In this document: positions 26,848-34,887 of the stretch, in pieces
How the letters are laid out: each line of letters begins with the position of its first letter
Position numbering within the stretch: the stretch's first letter is position 1
From: Parabacteroides sp. PF5-9
Lineage (GTDB): Bacteria; Bacteroidota; Bacteroidia; Bacteroidales; Tannerellaceae
Assembly (NCBI RefSeq): GCF_029893105.1
Contig: NZ_JARXWG010000005.1
Coordinates: forward strand, 108,640-172,639
Reading direction: 5' to 3'
Length of the DNA stretch: 64,000 nt
The notes under the pieces: model-generated
What the model was told of the DNA's origin: nothing
What the model saw: only the letters and a program-made list of their open reading frames with translations
The model's database searches: none
Program-made: the position numbers and the translations under genes

Positions 26848-28344
26848 TTAGCGTTTTTTCTTGTTATTTAATAGATCTACAAAGATTCGGCCTTTCTCTG
26901 TGATCCTGAACTTCTGATAGGGATGATTCGGTTTTTCTTCTATTGTACGCCCAATCAACCCATCATTTAAAAGGCGTGTGATAATTTTATTCAACTGTCC
27001 CGAAATGGTTTTTTGTTTCATTTTTTGGGACAACTGTTTGCGGGATAATTCCGAATGGAGTAATTTCCGCAAAATAGACGAATAGAGCGTTTCTCTATCC
27101 CGTTCAAAACTTAAAGTCGTATTTAACGATTGAAACAATTCTTGTTTATAATCCGGCACAACCTCCAGCTGAATCCGATCTTCCTTTTTTATCCCTTTAC
27201 CAAATGTCAAACGGAAATAGAGATCAGACTCTTCCCTTTTTATCCCTATCTCAGGATATTCCAGAAGCTCGTCGGTCATAATAGACAAACCCTCGCCCCA
27301 GCGATCAATCAAACCCAACCGCTGAAAAACGGTGTAGATCTGTTTATTACGAATAGCCACCTGCGTGATTGCCGTCGCATCAAACCGGATAGACGAAAGA
27401 GGCAAACCCGGACTACAGATTTCAATCCGGTCGTCATAGACGAATACCCGTACAGGAAGATCCTTCAATGCATAATCCCTATGTATGACCGCATTATAAA
27501 GCGCTTCACGAATAGCTTTGACCGGATACTCCCACCGGGGTATGGAATACAACCCATCCAAACGGGTTCCCATATGAATATGCCCCAGTATAAACTGGTA
27601 AGCAGCTTCTGGCTGTTCAGCAATATTGGTCGCTATCACTTTTTCATCAATACATTCGGAAGAATCATTTCCCCTAAAACGCATACATTCAATGATCGCC
27701 GACGGAAACAGCCCTTCTTTGATCTGCCCATCTGATAAAAGAACCAACGCATTTGTCGGTACCGTATCATCATCCGAGTCTAATGTCAATCCCATCCGCC
27801 TGAGCAATGAAGCTGTAACAAACTCACTGTTTTTTTCCAGATACATCCGTTTAAAGCTTTCAATATCAAGATCTCTTGTCTTTACCTGAGGATATGATTC
27901 CCGATCAAAAGAGTGGTGTAATCGTTGTCGCTTTAATGCGGCTATATAATCACCATCTGCCAACCGATTCGTTGTACCGAAGCGGATATATGTTCCATCT
28001 TCAACTCCCTTTTCTACCAGATGATATGGGGGCTCACTCCCTTTAACCACCGTGATTTTCACCACCGCCAATTCTGCTATCCGAAGAAAAGAGACCTGAG
28101 GCAAAATCGCCGGCGCACATTGTGTACTAACGGTTTTCAATATCTTTTCTTCCCAAGCAAACAACTCTTTCTCCGGCACTCCTGTGACTTCGCGTGGTGC
28201 ATCATTCATGCCTATAAAAAGATCGCCTCCTACACCATTTGCAAAAGCAATAATGGTGCGAACCCATTCCTGTGGATCAGAAAATGCTGGTAAAAAACAA
28301 ATGCTTCGACCGGCCGGTTCGTTTAACAATAGAGACTCATTCAT
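26848..28344 (-). CDS. AlbA_2 (Schlafen AlbA-like)/HATPase_c-type DNA-binding regulator
   Basis: About 498 residues in three parts. Residues 1 to about 130 form an AlbA_2 domain (ANGVGGDLFIGMNDAP, YIRFGTTNRLAD). Residues of about 240-380 form a degenerate GHKL ATPase-like domain (IREALYNAVIHRDYALKD, VFVYDDRIEICSPGLP, WGEGLSIM). The C-terminus is a winged-helix region (RKQLSQKMKQKTISGQLNKI). Such proteins are annotated as putative ATP-dependent transcriptional regulators, and some homologs sit in defence or stress loci. The start is the ATG at 28344. A GTG further up (28362) would lie at the predicted transcription start, since the -7 element is at 28368-28375. Confidence 0.8.
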   Translation of the reverse strand: MNESLLLNEPAGRSICFLPAFSDPQEWVRTIIAFANGVGGDLFIGMNDAPREVTGVPEKELFAWEEKILKTVSTQCAPAILPQVSFLRIAELAVVKITVVKGSEPPYHLVEKGVEDGTYIRFGTTNRLADGDYIAALKRQRLHHSFDRESYPQVKTRDLDIESFKRMYLEKNSEFVTASLLRRMGLTLDSDDDTVPTNALVLLSDGQIKEGLFPSAIIECMRFRGNDSSECIDEKVIATNIAEQPEAAYQFILGHIHMGTRLDGLYSIPRWEYPVKAIREALYNAVIHRDYALKDLPVRVFVYDDRIEICSPGLPLSSIRFDATAITQVAIRNKQIYTVFQRLGLIDRWGEGLSIMTDELLEYPEIGIKREESDLYFRLTFGKGIKKEDRIQLEVVPDYKQELFQSLNTTLSFERDRETLYSSILRKLLHSELSRKQLSQKMKQKTISGQLNKIITRLLNDGLIGRTIEEKPNHPYQKFRITEKGRIFVDLLNNKKKR

Positions 28345-28367
28345 TGGCCTTCCTTCATACACGACTG

Positions 28368-28375
28368 CAAAGGTA
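28368..28375 (-). promoter_or_regulatory. -7 element of the AlbA/HATPase regulator gene
   Basis: TACCTTTG on the minus strand, 23 bp upstream of the ATG at 28344. Confidence 0.5.
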
Positions 28376-28462
28376 GAATTATTTCTATTTTTTCCAGTCT
28401 GGCTTCAACTTTTTTAATACTCCATAAAGAATGAATAAAGCCTTTCAATTGCTTTTTCGGTA

Positions 28463-28571
28463 TTACCTACCTCTGTTTTTTGTTAGAGGTACCTCTAAAT
28501 TCATTTAGAGGTAGGTGTAAATCGATTTAGAGGTACGTCTAAATTATTTTAGACGTACCTCTAACAGAAAA
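28463..28571. repeat. Interspersed 22-bp-period element, family A, copy 2
   Basis: The 84-bp core (28482-28565) has the same length as copy 1 and lies in the opposite orientation, with the same 11-bp terminal inverted repeats GTTAGAGGTAC and GTACCTCTAAC. The outer block CTACCTCTGTTTTTT (28467-28481) and the AGAAAA after the core are also conserved with copy 1. The homology therefore extends about 105 bp, well beyond the tandem units. It lies between two divergent promoters and overlaps neither. Confidence 0.85.
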
Positions 28572-28654
28572 AGGATTCTGAAGATGTTGAAAAAAGTCGC
28601 CTTCGGTTTGAAATGTTATGCTGATCCGAGCAAAAAAATGCAAAAACAATTCGG

Positions 28655-28689
28655 AAAGTTTCCAAAACAGGAAACTTTTTATACCTTTA
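28655..28689 (+). promoter_or_regulatory. Operator-promoter of the HTH-DUF3990 module
   Basis: A perfect 9-bp inverted repeat, AAAGTTTCC (28655-28663) and GGAAACTTT (28670-28678), with a 6-bp spacer sits where the -33 element should be. It is followed by a -7-like TACCTTTA at 28682-28689. The ATG at 28704 is 14 bp on. This looks like an autorepressor site for the HTH protein encoded just downstream. Confidence 0.6.
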
Positions 28690-28703
28690 CAAAAAAGATC
28701 ATT

Positions 28704-29132
28704 ATGACCGTTCAGATCGACAAAATAGGACTATTGATTCGCGAGGAAAGGGTTCGCTGCGGCATGACACAGGAAGAACTAGGTATAAAAATCGGCGTCG
28801 GCAAAGCGCAAATTTCAAAAATAGAGAGTGGAAAAGGATTAACTATAAAGACTATCAATAAAGTGCTTGCTGCATTGAATTTATCTACAACTGTCAGGTT
28901 GGCTGGCAAAAAGAGTATTGATAAGCGAATTGTCGGATATGTTGTTGCCGTCATAAACGAATTTGCAAAAACATACAATCTAACAGTACGTGAAGCGAGC
29001 AATTACCTGCACCACCATAAAGGGCTGGAATTTCTTGAGGAGCACTATGAAGCCGAACACCTATTGTCGATCGAGGACAGTGTGCAGGATTTGGCACGTA
29101 TTTGTCGCAATCAGGGAGGAGGAATTGTATGA
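28704..29132 (+). CDS. XRE-family HTH protein with DUF3791-like C-terminus (putative antitoxin)
   Basis: 142 residues from the ATG at 28704. The helix-turn-helix spans about residues 8-60 (LLIREERVRCGMTQEELGIK, AQISKIESGKG). The C-terminal half (RIVGYVVAVINEFAKTYNLT, NYLHHHKGLEFLEEHYEAEH) resembles DUF3791. A longer frame begins at 28584, upstream of the promoter, and is rejected. The stop overlaps the next start (ATGA). The order HTH then DUF3990 toxin-like gene, plus a palindromic operator over the promoter, is the usual layout of an autoregulated toxin-antitoxin operon. Confidence 0.75.
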   Translation: MTVQIDKIGLLIREERVRCGMTQEELGIKIGVGKAQISKIESGKGLTIKTINKVLAALNLSTTVRLAGKKSIDKRIVGYVVAVINEFAKTYNLTVREASNYLHHHKGLEFLEEHYEAEHLLSIEDSVQDLARICRNQGGGIV

Positions 29133-29605
29133 TACTGTTCCATGGATCAAATACAGCGATTAAAACCATTGACTTTGCCAAATGCAAACCGTATAAAGAC
29201 TTCGGGCAAGGTTTTTACCTAACCGAAATAGAAGAGCAAGCGATACAAATGGCAAGACGAACAGCGTCTATCTATGGAGGTGAACCGACTGTAACTTCTT
29301 TTAAATTCGACTATGCGGAGGTATTCAATCATTCGTCTTTGTCAATCAAACATTTTGAGAAACCGGATGAAGAGTGGGCTTTATTTGTAATGGCTAATCG
29401 GAGCCGGGCTCAGATACATCCCATCCATGCATATGATATTGTCATTGGGCCGGTGGCTGATGACACAATAGCGACACTGTTCCGCAATTTTGATGATGGC
29501 ATTATTGACCTACCTACTTTAGTAAACGGTCTTAAATACAAGAACATATCTTCCCTATATTTTTTTCATTCACAGAAAGCTGTAGTATATCTCAACGCAT
29601 TATGA
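29129..29605 (+). CDS. DUF3990 protein, putative ADP-ribosyltransferase-fold toxin
   Basis: 158 residues from the ATG at 29129, which overlaps the HTH gene by 4 bp. The opening MILFHGSNTAIKTIDFAKC and the KDFGQGFYLTEIEEQAIQMA segment are the hallmark of DUF3990, a family thought to share the ADP-ribosyltransferase fold. The His in LFHGS and the Tyr in GFYLT would line an NAD pocket. Its gene neighbours and tight coupling suggest a toxin. No toxic activity can be shown from sequence. Confidence 0.75.
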   Translation: MILFHGSNTAIKTIDFAKCKPYKDFGQGFYLTEIEEQAIQMARRTASIYGGEPTVTSFKFDYAEVFNHSSLSIKHFEKPDEEWALFVMANRSRAQIHPIHAYDIVIGPVADDTIATLFRNFDDGIIDLPTLVNGLKYKNISSLYFFHSQKAVVYLNAL

Positions 29606-29823
29606 ATAAAAAAACGCATTATTTAATCGAAGGTATAACCAAGGACGTTGTCATTTATCTCATGGAAGATAATGATATGGGTATGTCTGAAGCGATCACA
29701 TTGTTCCATAATTCGGAAACATTTGAAAAACTCACAACCGAAACAACCGGATTATATATTGAAAGTTCGGCCTATGTCTATGAGATTCTGAAATCGGAAA
29801 TCAAAATGGGAAAAATCAAATAA
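29602..29823 (+). CDS. Small protein associated with DUF3990
   Basis: 73 residues, overlapping the DUF3990 gene by 4 bp. The pattern TKDVVIYLMEDNDMGMSEAI, FHNSETFEKL and TGLYIESSAYVYEILKSEI is that of a short family commonly found beside DUF3990/DUF3791 genes. It may be part of the antitoxin complex or an accessory immunity protein. It is convergent with thiD, 5 bp away. Confidence 0.65.
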   Translation: MNKKTHYLIEGITKDVVIYLMEDNDMGMSEAITLFHNSETFEKLTTETTGLYIESSAYVYEILKSEIKMGKIK

Positions 29824-29828
29824 AACAA

Positions 29829-30647
29829 CTATTCCCAAAAATTAAAGAAATGATGGACAGAGCCATGTCCTTTTCCGATTTCATACATCGCCCCGGCAGT
29901 AATCGCCTGACGAATATACGCTTTAGCCTGACGAATCGCCTCATTAAGCGGCAGACCGTGAGCCAGAAAAGCGGCGATAGCGGATGATAATGTACAACCG
30001 GTTCCGTGTGTATTTTTTGTCTGTAGACGCTCGGAAGAGAGATAAATAAGTTCGTCAGACTCCGCATTGTAGAAAACGTCGGTCAAAGTATCTTCCGTCA
30101 GATGCCCGGCTTTCAACAAGACTGATACCGAACGATTCTGTGACAGTTCCCGCGCAGCATCAGGGAGTTCCTCCTGATGAGTAATCTGTTTGCCCAGTAG
30201 AATACTTGCTTCCGGGATATTCGGGGTAATCACACGAGCCTGGGGAATTAGTTCGTTTTTTAAGGTTTTGATCGCTTCATCCTGTAGAAGAGGATCGCCG
30301 GAAGTGGCGACCATAACAGGGTCGAGCACAATGTTTTTGATCGTATATCGGGCAAGCGTATCACGAACGGCCATGATTAGTTCGGAGGAATGCAGCATTC
30401 CGATTTTAATCGCGTCGGCTCCTATATCGTCGAGCACCGAACGTATCTGCCCGGTGACAAACGGTACCGGTACCGGATGTACCCCTGTCACGCCGACAGT
30501 ATTTTCATCCACCACCGCAACAATGACCGTTGCTCCATAACACCCACAGGCTGAAAAGGTTTTAAGGTCGGCCTGAATACCGGCACCTCCGCTCGGATCA
30601 CTTCCGGCAATAGTCAGTGCACGTCTATATTGTTTATTTGTTGACAT
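29829..30647 (-). CDS. thiD: Hydroxymethylpyrimidine/phosphomethylpyrimidine kinase
   Basis: A 272-residue ribokinase-fold enzyme that phosphorylates HMP and HMP-P in thiamine biosynthesis and salvage. Motifs: TIAGSDPSGGAGIQADLKTF at the N-terminus, VLDPVMVATSGDPLL, and the anion hole with catalytic Asp in NTHGTGCTLSSAIAA. It overlaps thiE by 14 bp and is the last gene of the thi cluster. Confidence 0.96.
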   Translation of the reverse strand: MSTNKQYRRALTIAGSDPSGGAGIQADLKTFSACGCYGATVIVAVVDENTVGVTGVHPVPVPFVTGQIRSVLDDIGADAIKIGMLHSSELIMAVRDTLARYTIKNIVLDPVMVATSGDPLLQDEAIKTLKNELIPQARVITPNIPEASILLGKQITHQEELPDAARELSQNRSVSVLLKAGHLTEDTLTDVFYNAESDELIYLSSERLQTKNTHGTGCTLSSAIAAFLAHGLPLNEAIRQAKAYIRQAITAGAMYEIGKGHGSVHHFFNFWE

Positions 30648-31287
30648 CTTTTAATCGTATTTGATGAATAATCCGGCAAAAATCAGCCGCCGCTTTTTGC
30701 GGATCAGCGGCCGACATAATGGCAGAGACGACAGATAGACCATCCGCTCCTGCACGGATAATTTCGGTAGCATTGTTCAGATTGACTCCTCCAATAGCTA
30801 CTGCCGGATGATTAGAGAGATGAGTTATTGAACGCACTCCGTCAAGTCCAAGCGCCGATGCGGTATCGGTCTTTGTTGGGGTATTGAATACAGGAGAAAT
30901 ACCAATATAATCTATATCCAGTTGATTAGCCCGTAAAACATCTTCTTCGTTTTCTACCGACAAACCGATGATTTTGTTTTTCCCCAGTAGCTTGCGTGCT
31001 ATCGGATAAGGAAGGTCGTTTTGACCGATATGAAGGCCGTCGGCATCACTCGCCAAGGCGATATCTAACCGATCATTGACAATAAGCGGAACCCCATAAG
31101 GCTTCAGTATGCGTTTAAGCGCAACTGCCCGTTCATAAAAAGTTTTGCTGTCACACGTTTTCTCACGCAGCTGAACAAGAGTTACTCCTCCTTTCACAGC
31201 TTCTTCTACTACCTCTATGAGCGGTCGTCCCAAAGAGAGCATACTATCGGTGACCAGATAAAGGCTTAGATCGATTTTTTTCTGCAT
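30634..31287 (-). CDS. thiE: Thiamine-phosphate synthase
   Basis: A 217-residue TIM-barrel enzyme joining HMP-PP and thiazole phosphate. Motifs: VTLVQLREKTCDSKTFYERA, IVNDRLDIALASDADGLHIGQ, DYIGISPVFNTPTKTD and VAIGGVNLNN. It starts 2 bp after thiM and overlaps thiD. Confidence 0.96.
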   Translation of the reverse strand: MQKKIDLSLYLVTDSMLSLGRPLIEVVEEAVKGGVTLVQLREKTCDSKTFYERAVALKRILKPYGVPLIVNDRLDIALASDADGLHIGQNDLPYPIARKLLGKNKIIGLSVENEEDVLRANQLDIDYIGISPVFNTPTKTDTASALGLDGVRSITHLSNHPAVAIGGVNLNNATEIIRAGADGLSVVSAIMSAADPQKAAADFCRIIHQIRLKDVNK

Positions 31288-31289
31288 AT

Positions 31290-32084
31290 TTATCCTTTGA
31301 GATGGCGACGGATCGTCTCCCCGTTGATATTAGATAATTCGTCGAGGAAGTTGACTTGCAAACTACCATTACCTTTCGAGTAGGTAGCAGCAATTTCTCC
31401 GGCTATCCCCATGATGGCCATCCCATGTGCAGACGCTTCCAACGGGTTTGGATTAACTGCGGCAAAGGTTGCCACCATAGCCGTGGCAGTACACCCCATA
31501 CCGGTTACACGCGCCATAAGCGTATTGCCATTCGCGACCATCTCCGTTTGCCGACCGTCGGTGATATAATCCGTCTGCCCACTAATAACCACAATGGCTC
31601 CTGTATGAGCAGCTAACGCCTTAGCAGATTCAAGTGCCAAATCGGATGAATCGATACTATCTACCCCTTTGGTACGACCATTGTTGTTCCACAAGGCCAT
31701 AATCTCCGAAGCGTTACCTCGTATGATGGTAGGTGGACAGGTTTCCATCAATTGCTTACAAACGTTAGACCGATAAGAGGTTGCACCTGCACCTACCGGG
31801 TCAAGAATAAGAGGGATTTGACGGTTCAATGCCGTTTTTCCTGCAATCAACATACTCTCCACCCAACTTTCCTCAAGTGTTCCGATGTTTAATACAACGG
31901 CTGAAGCAATAGCCGCCATTTCTTCCACCTCATCTATGGCATGGGCCATAACAGGCGAAGCACCAATAGCCAATAAGCCATTGGCGGTATTATTCATTAC
32001 GACATAATTGGTGATATTGTGAATCAGTGGCGAACGTTCTCTCACCAGGAGCAGATCCCGCTCCAAATGTGTACTGTCAATCAT
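31290..32084 (-). CDS. thiM: Hydroxyethylthiazole kinase
   Basis: A 264-residue salvage enzyme that phosphorylates hydroxyethylthiazole. Motifs: PLIHNITNYVVMNNTANGLLA, LDPVGAGATSYR and the Cys/Gly-rich VTGMGCTATAMVATFAA. With thiE and thiD it covers salvage of both thiamine halves. It lies only 21 bp after meaB, leaving no room for a TPP riboswitch between them. Confidence 0.96.
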   Translation of the reverse strand: MIDSTHLERDLLLVRERSPLIHNITNYVVMNNTANGLLAIGASPVMAHAIDEVEEMAAIASAVVLNIGTLEESWVESMLIAGKTALNRQIPLILDPVGAGATSYRSNVCKQLMETCPPTIIRGNASEIMALWNNNGRTKGVDSIDSSDLALESAKALAAHTGAIVVISGQTDYITDGRQTEMVANGNTLMARVTGMGCTATAMVATFAAVNPNPLEASAHGMAIMGIAGEIAATYSKGNGSLQVNFLDELSNINGETIRRHLKG

Positions 32085-32105
32085 CTTTTAAGTGAATATT
32101 TAACC

Positions 32106-33203
32106 TTATTTTTTAGACAGATCATGTAGAAAGAGATCCATCATTCGTTTGGCTGCTACAAATGAACTGATTTCATTGTTTAAAACCTGTTGTTCTGTTG
32201 CTACCAGCATCTCCTCAACGGCAGGATTATGATAAAAGGTATCTCTAAGTGTTTCGTTAATGCTTTCATACATCCAGTATTTGGCCTGTTCGTTACGTTT
32301 ATGAGAGAAATAGCCGTTGTTTTTCGTAAAAGCAACATATTCGTCAATCATTTCCCAGATTTCCGGAATACCCAGTTTATAATATCCGGAGTAGGTTAAT
32401 ACCTTCGGTGTCCAACCGGAGTCTGCCAAAGGGAAAAGATGCAAGGCGTTGCGAAATTGCGAGGCAGCCAGCTTCGCTTTTTCGATATTATCACCATCGG
32501 CTTTATTGATAATGATCCCATCGGCCATCTCCATTATACCGCGTTTAATCCCTTGTAACTCATCCCCTGTTCCAGCCAATTGAATCAACAAAAAGAAATC
32601 GACCATGGAATGAACAGCCGTTTCACTTTGTCCGACACCGACCGTTTCGACAAAAACAGCGTCGAAACCTGCAGCTTCACAAAGCACTATCGTTTCACGG
32701 GTTTTACGAGCCACCCCTCCCAGCGAGCCGGCAGAAGGAGAAGGACGGATAAACGCATTTTTCTCACGGGAAAGTTCCTCCATCCGGGTTTTATCTCCGA
32801 GAATACTCCCTTTTGTGCGTTCACTGCTTGGATCGATCGCAAGAACAGCCAATTTATGCCCCTGATTGAGCAAATGTATCCCAAAGGCATCTATAGAGGT
32901 ACTTTTTCCGGCACCGGGAACTCCGGTAATTCCTATCCGAACCGATTTTCCGGCATAAGGCAAACATTTTTCGATGATTTCCTGGGCGACTTGCTGATGT
33001 TCGGGACGGGCACTTTCTACGAGAGTAACGGCCTGACTGAGAATCGTGATGTTTCCTTTCAAAATCCCGTCGACGAATTCGGCCGGTGTATATTCTTTAC
33101 GTTGGATGCGTTTCGTTAAGTACGGGTTGACAGTAGGGGCATCTGAAATCCCTTTATTAACCTTCAATCCCTTATACATTTCATCATTCTCGGGATGTTC
33201 CAT
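32106..33203 (-). CDS. meaB: Methylmalonyl-CoA mutase-associated GTPase MeaB
   Basis: A 365-residue G3E-family P-loop GTPase that protects and reloads B12-dependent methylmalonyl-CoA mutase in propionate metabolism. Walker A is GVPGAGKSTSID, with LAIDPSSERTKGSILGDKTRM, FVETVGVGQSE (Walker B/switch region) and NKADGDN (guanine specificity). The mutase genes are not in this window. It appears to head the transcript that includes the thi genes, although their functions are unrelated. Confidence 0.95.
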   Translation of the reverse strand: MEHPENDEMYKGLKVNKGISDAPTVNPYLTKRIQRKEYTPAEFVDGILKGNITILSQAVTLVESARPEHQQVAQEIIEKCLPYAGKSVRIGITGVPGAGKSTSIDAFGIHLLNQGHKLAVLAIDPSSERTKGSILGDKTRMEELSREKNAFIRPSPSAGSLGGVARKTRETIVLCEAAGFDAVFVETVGVGQSETAVHSMVDFFLLIQLAGTGDELQGIKRGIMEMADGIIINKADGDNIEKAKLAASQFRNALHLFPLADSGWTPKVLTYSGYYKLGIPEIWEMIDEYVAFTKNNGYFSHKRNEQAKYWMYESINETLRDTFYHNPAVEEMLVATEQQVLNNEISSFVAAKRMMDLFLHDLSKK

Positions 33204-33233
33204 ATTTTTTGAAATTAAGAATGAAAAATTTAA

Positions 33234-33301
33234 AAATGAAAAATGAAGAGTTAGAATCGTCGTTTTTTAATTCTTAACTCTCCATTCTTCATTTTTCATT
33301 T
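33234..33301. repeat. AT-rich inverted repeat between the DUF1573 gene and meaB
   Basis: Arms at 33234-33257 and 33270-33301 pair extensively (AAATGAAAAATGAAG with CTTCATTTTTCATTT, and AGTTAGAAT with ATTCTTAACT) around a T-rich loop, with one bulge. It sits directly after the DUF1573 stop codon and could act as a terminator, or be one of the ATGAAAAAT-type AT-rich repeats common in Bacteroidetes. Confidence 0.55.
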
Positions 33302-33304
33302 ATT

Positions 33305-34414
33305 TTATTTGTGGGCTGTCACCTTGATCAACCGCACAGGGCCATTCGGATCATTGCATACAACATTGATCAATGATTCGAGTTTGGCTTTAACATCTTT
33401 CGGACGAAGCGACACTTTGAATGTCGTTGAGGCTCCCGGTTTGAGTTCTCTTTTCCCTCCTGAAATATCCAGCCGTTCATCGTCTGAAGTTACACTATAG
33501 ATGATCAGAGGTGATTTACCTGTGTTTTTGATTTCAAAAGTACCGGTGACTTTCCCTCCGATTAACGGAATGATACTGCTCTTGTTGGTTACCTGTCCAA
33601 ATTCGATAATTGTTCCCGAAAGCTGAGCCATAGGCGCCTGTGTCTTCTCTGAAGGCGACAGTTTGGTGAAATTGTCAATGATATTGGCCGCGATTTTGAT
33701 CTCACCCAACACCTCTTTTTCATCCGAGGTACTTAATGTGACCGGAAGTTCGGTAACGATCCGCCCTTTTCGCTTGGCGACCTTGGCATCCAGTAAAATG
33801 GTAATTTCTCCCGTCTCGCCCGGCTGCAAGGTTGCTGGGTTGACTTCAACAGTGAAATAGTTTGGCATCTTACCCAATAAGATACTTAACGACTTCTGAC
33901 TGTCGTTCATGATGTTTATCCGTTCTCCCATCGCTTCGCCTTCACGAATGCTACTGAACAAAATTGTTTTTGTATGCAACTTCAACTCTCCGATGGAATA
34001 AGGATAGGTAAATACCGGCTGAGCCGCTTTCGGTTTGACATTACCCCGGATGGAAAGTGTAAAACTTCCCTTTTTCCCATTACTGTAAATGGATACTGTT
34101 TTATGGAAAGGTCCGGGACGTCCTTTCGGATCGAACGTAATCTTGACCTCACTGGTCTTTCCCGGAGCAATAGGTTCTTTCGACCATTCCGGACGGGCAC
34201 ACCCACATGATGCAGTGATTCGCGTAATCACTAACGGTTTATTCCCCGTATTCTTGACCGTGAAAACATGCGTTGCCGGACCTTCTGCTTCGGAGATCGT
34301 TCCGAAATTATACGTCATCGCATCCGCACTTATCTGCGCATCATTTTGAGCGACGGTAATCCCCCAGAACAACACACCCATCAGAATAAGTAGAAATCGT
34401 TTGTTTTGCAACAT
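33305..34414 (-). CDS. Secreted DUF1573 protein with three related domains
   Basis: 369 residues with a signal peptide (LLILMGVLFWGITVAQ). The first domain (about 25-130) is a classic DUF1573 Ig-like unit (YNFGTISEAEGPATHVFTVKNTG, ASCGCARPEWSKEPIAPGK). Two diverged units follow, near 140-235 and 265-369. The N-terminal domain is highly similar to the neighbouring 34435-34815 protein, which points to local gene duplication. DUF1573 proteins are abundant and exported in Bacteroidetes. Their role is unknown. Confidence 0.85.
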   Translation of the reverse strand: MLQNKRFLLILMGVLFWGITVAQNDAQISADAMTYNFGTISEAEGPATHVFTVKNTGNKPLVITRITASCGCARPEWSKEPIAPGKTSEVKITFDPKGRPGPFHKTVSIYSNGKKGSFTLSIRGNVKPKAAQPVFTYPYSIGELKLHTKTILFSSIREGEAMGERINIMNDSQKSLSILLGKMPNYFTVEVNPATLQPGETGEITILLDAKVAKRKGRIVTELPVTLSTSDEKEVLGEIKIAANIIDNFTKLSPSEKTQAPMAQLSGTIIEFGQVTNKSSIIPLIGGKVTGTFEIKNTGKSPLIIYSVTSDDERLDISGGKRELKPGASTTFKVSLRPKDVKAKLESLINVVCNDPNGPVRLIKVTAHK

Positions 34415-34434
34415 GTGGTTTTTGTTTGCCTGTT

Positions 34435-34815
34435 TTATTTTACCTCACCACGGATTGTCAATATAAAACTGCCTGTTTTTCCGTTACTATACACCGATAT
34501 CGATTTAGTAAACGGTCCGGGGCGATGAGCCGGGTCGAAAGTAATCTTAATGGTACCTTTTCCTCCCGGAGCGATCGGTTCTTTTGTCCATTCGGGAGTT
34601 GTACACCCACAAGAGGCAATCACCCGTGTTAATACCAACGGCATCCCTCCTGTATTTTTAATTTCAAAGGTATGAGACACTTTACCATCGGCTTCTTTAA
34701 TCTCTCCGAAATCGTAAGCCATCTGGTCTGCTGCGATAACAGCTTGTTGGTCCTGAGCCGAAACAAAGTTAGTAGCCAACAATACTGCCATAAAAATAAA
34801 AATAATCTGTTTCAT
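34435..34815 (-). CDS. Single-domain DUF1573 protein
   Basis: 126 residues from the ATG at 34815. A signal peptide (MKQIIFIFMAVLLATNFVSAQ) is followed by one DUF1573 domain (YDFGEIKEADGKVSHTFEIK, ASCGCTTPEWTKEPIAPGG, GRPGPFTKSISVYSNGK pattern). The ATG at 34833 would leave only a few nucleotides of leader after the promoter at 34846-34876. The larger DUF1573 paralog lies 20 bp downstream, so the two form an operon. Confidence 0.87.
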   Translation of the reverse strand: MKQIIFIFMAVLLATNFVSAQDQQAVIAADQMAYDFGEIKEADGKVSHTFEIKNTGGMPLVLTRVIASCGCTTPEWTKEPIAPGGKGTIKITFDPAHRPGPFTKSISVYSNGKTGSFILTIRGEVK

Positions 34816-34845
34816 TTTTCTTTTTAATTGCATTATTTAAAACGA

Positions 34846-34876
34846 CAAATATAGTGAAAACCAAGTACAACATCAA
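34846..34876 (-). promoter_or_regulatory. Promoter of the DUF1573 operon
   Basis: A minus-strand TTG (34874-34876), a 20-bp gap and TATATTTG (34846-34853), a complete consensus match in the short gap after the alpha-2-macroglobulin stop. Confidence 0.7.
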
Positions 34877-34887
34877 GAATCAACACA

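Noticed and set aside
28584..28703. N-terminal extension of the HTH protein
   Set aside because: It lies upstream of, and across, the operator and -7 element, and the ATG at 28704 gives the standard family start.
32085..32105. TPP riboswitch before thiM
   Set aside because: The gap is far too short for the aptamer and no THI-box-like sequence is evident.
33234..33301. Novel regulatory element before meaB
   Set aside because: The AT-rich inverted repeat is better explained as a terminator or a common ATGAAAAAT-type repeat following the DUF1573 gene.
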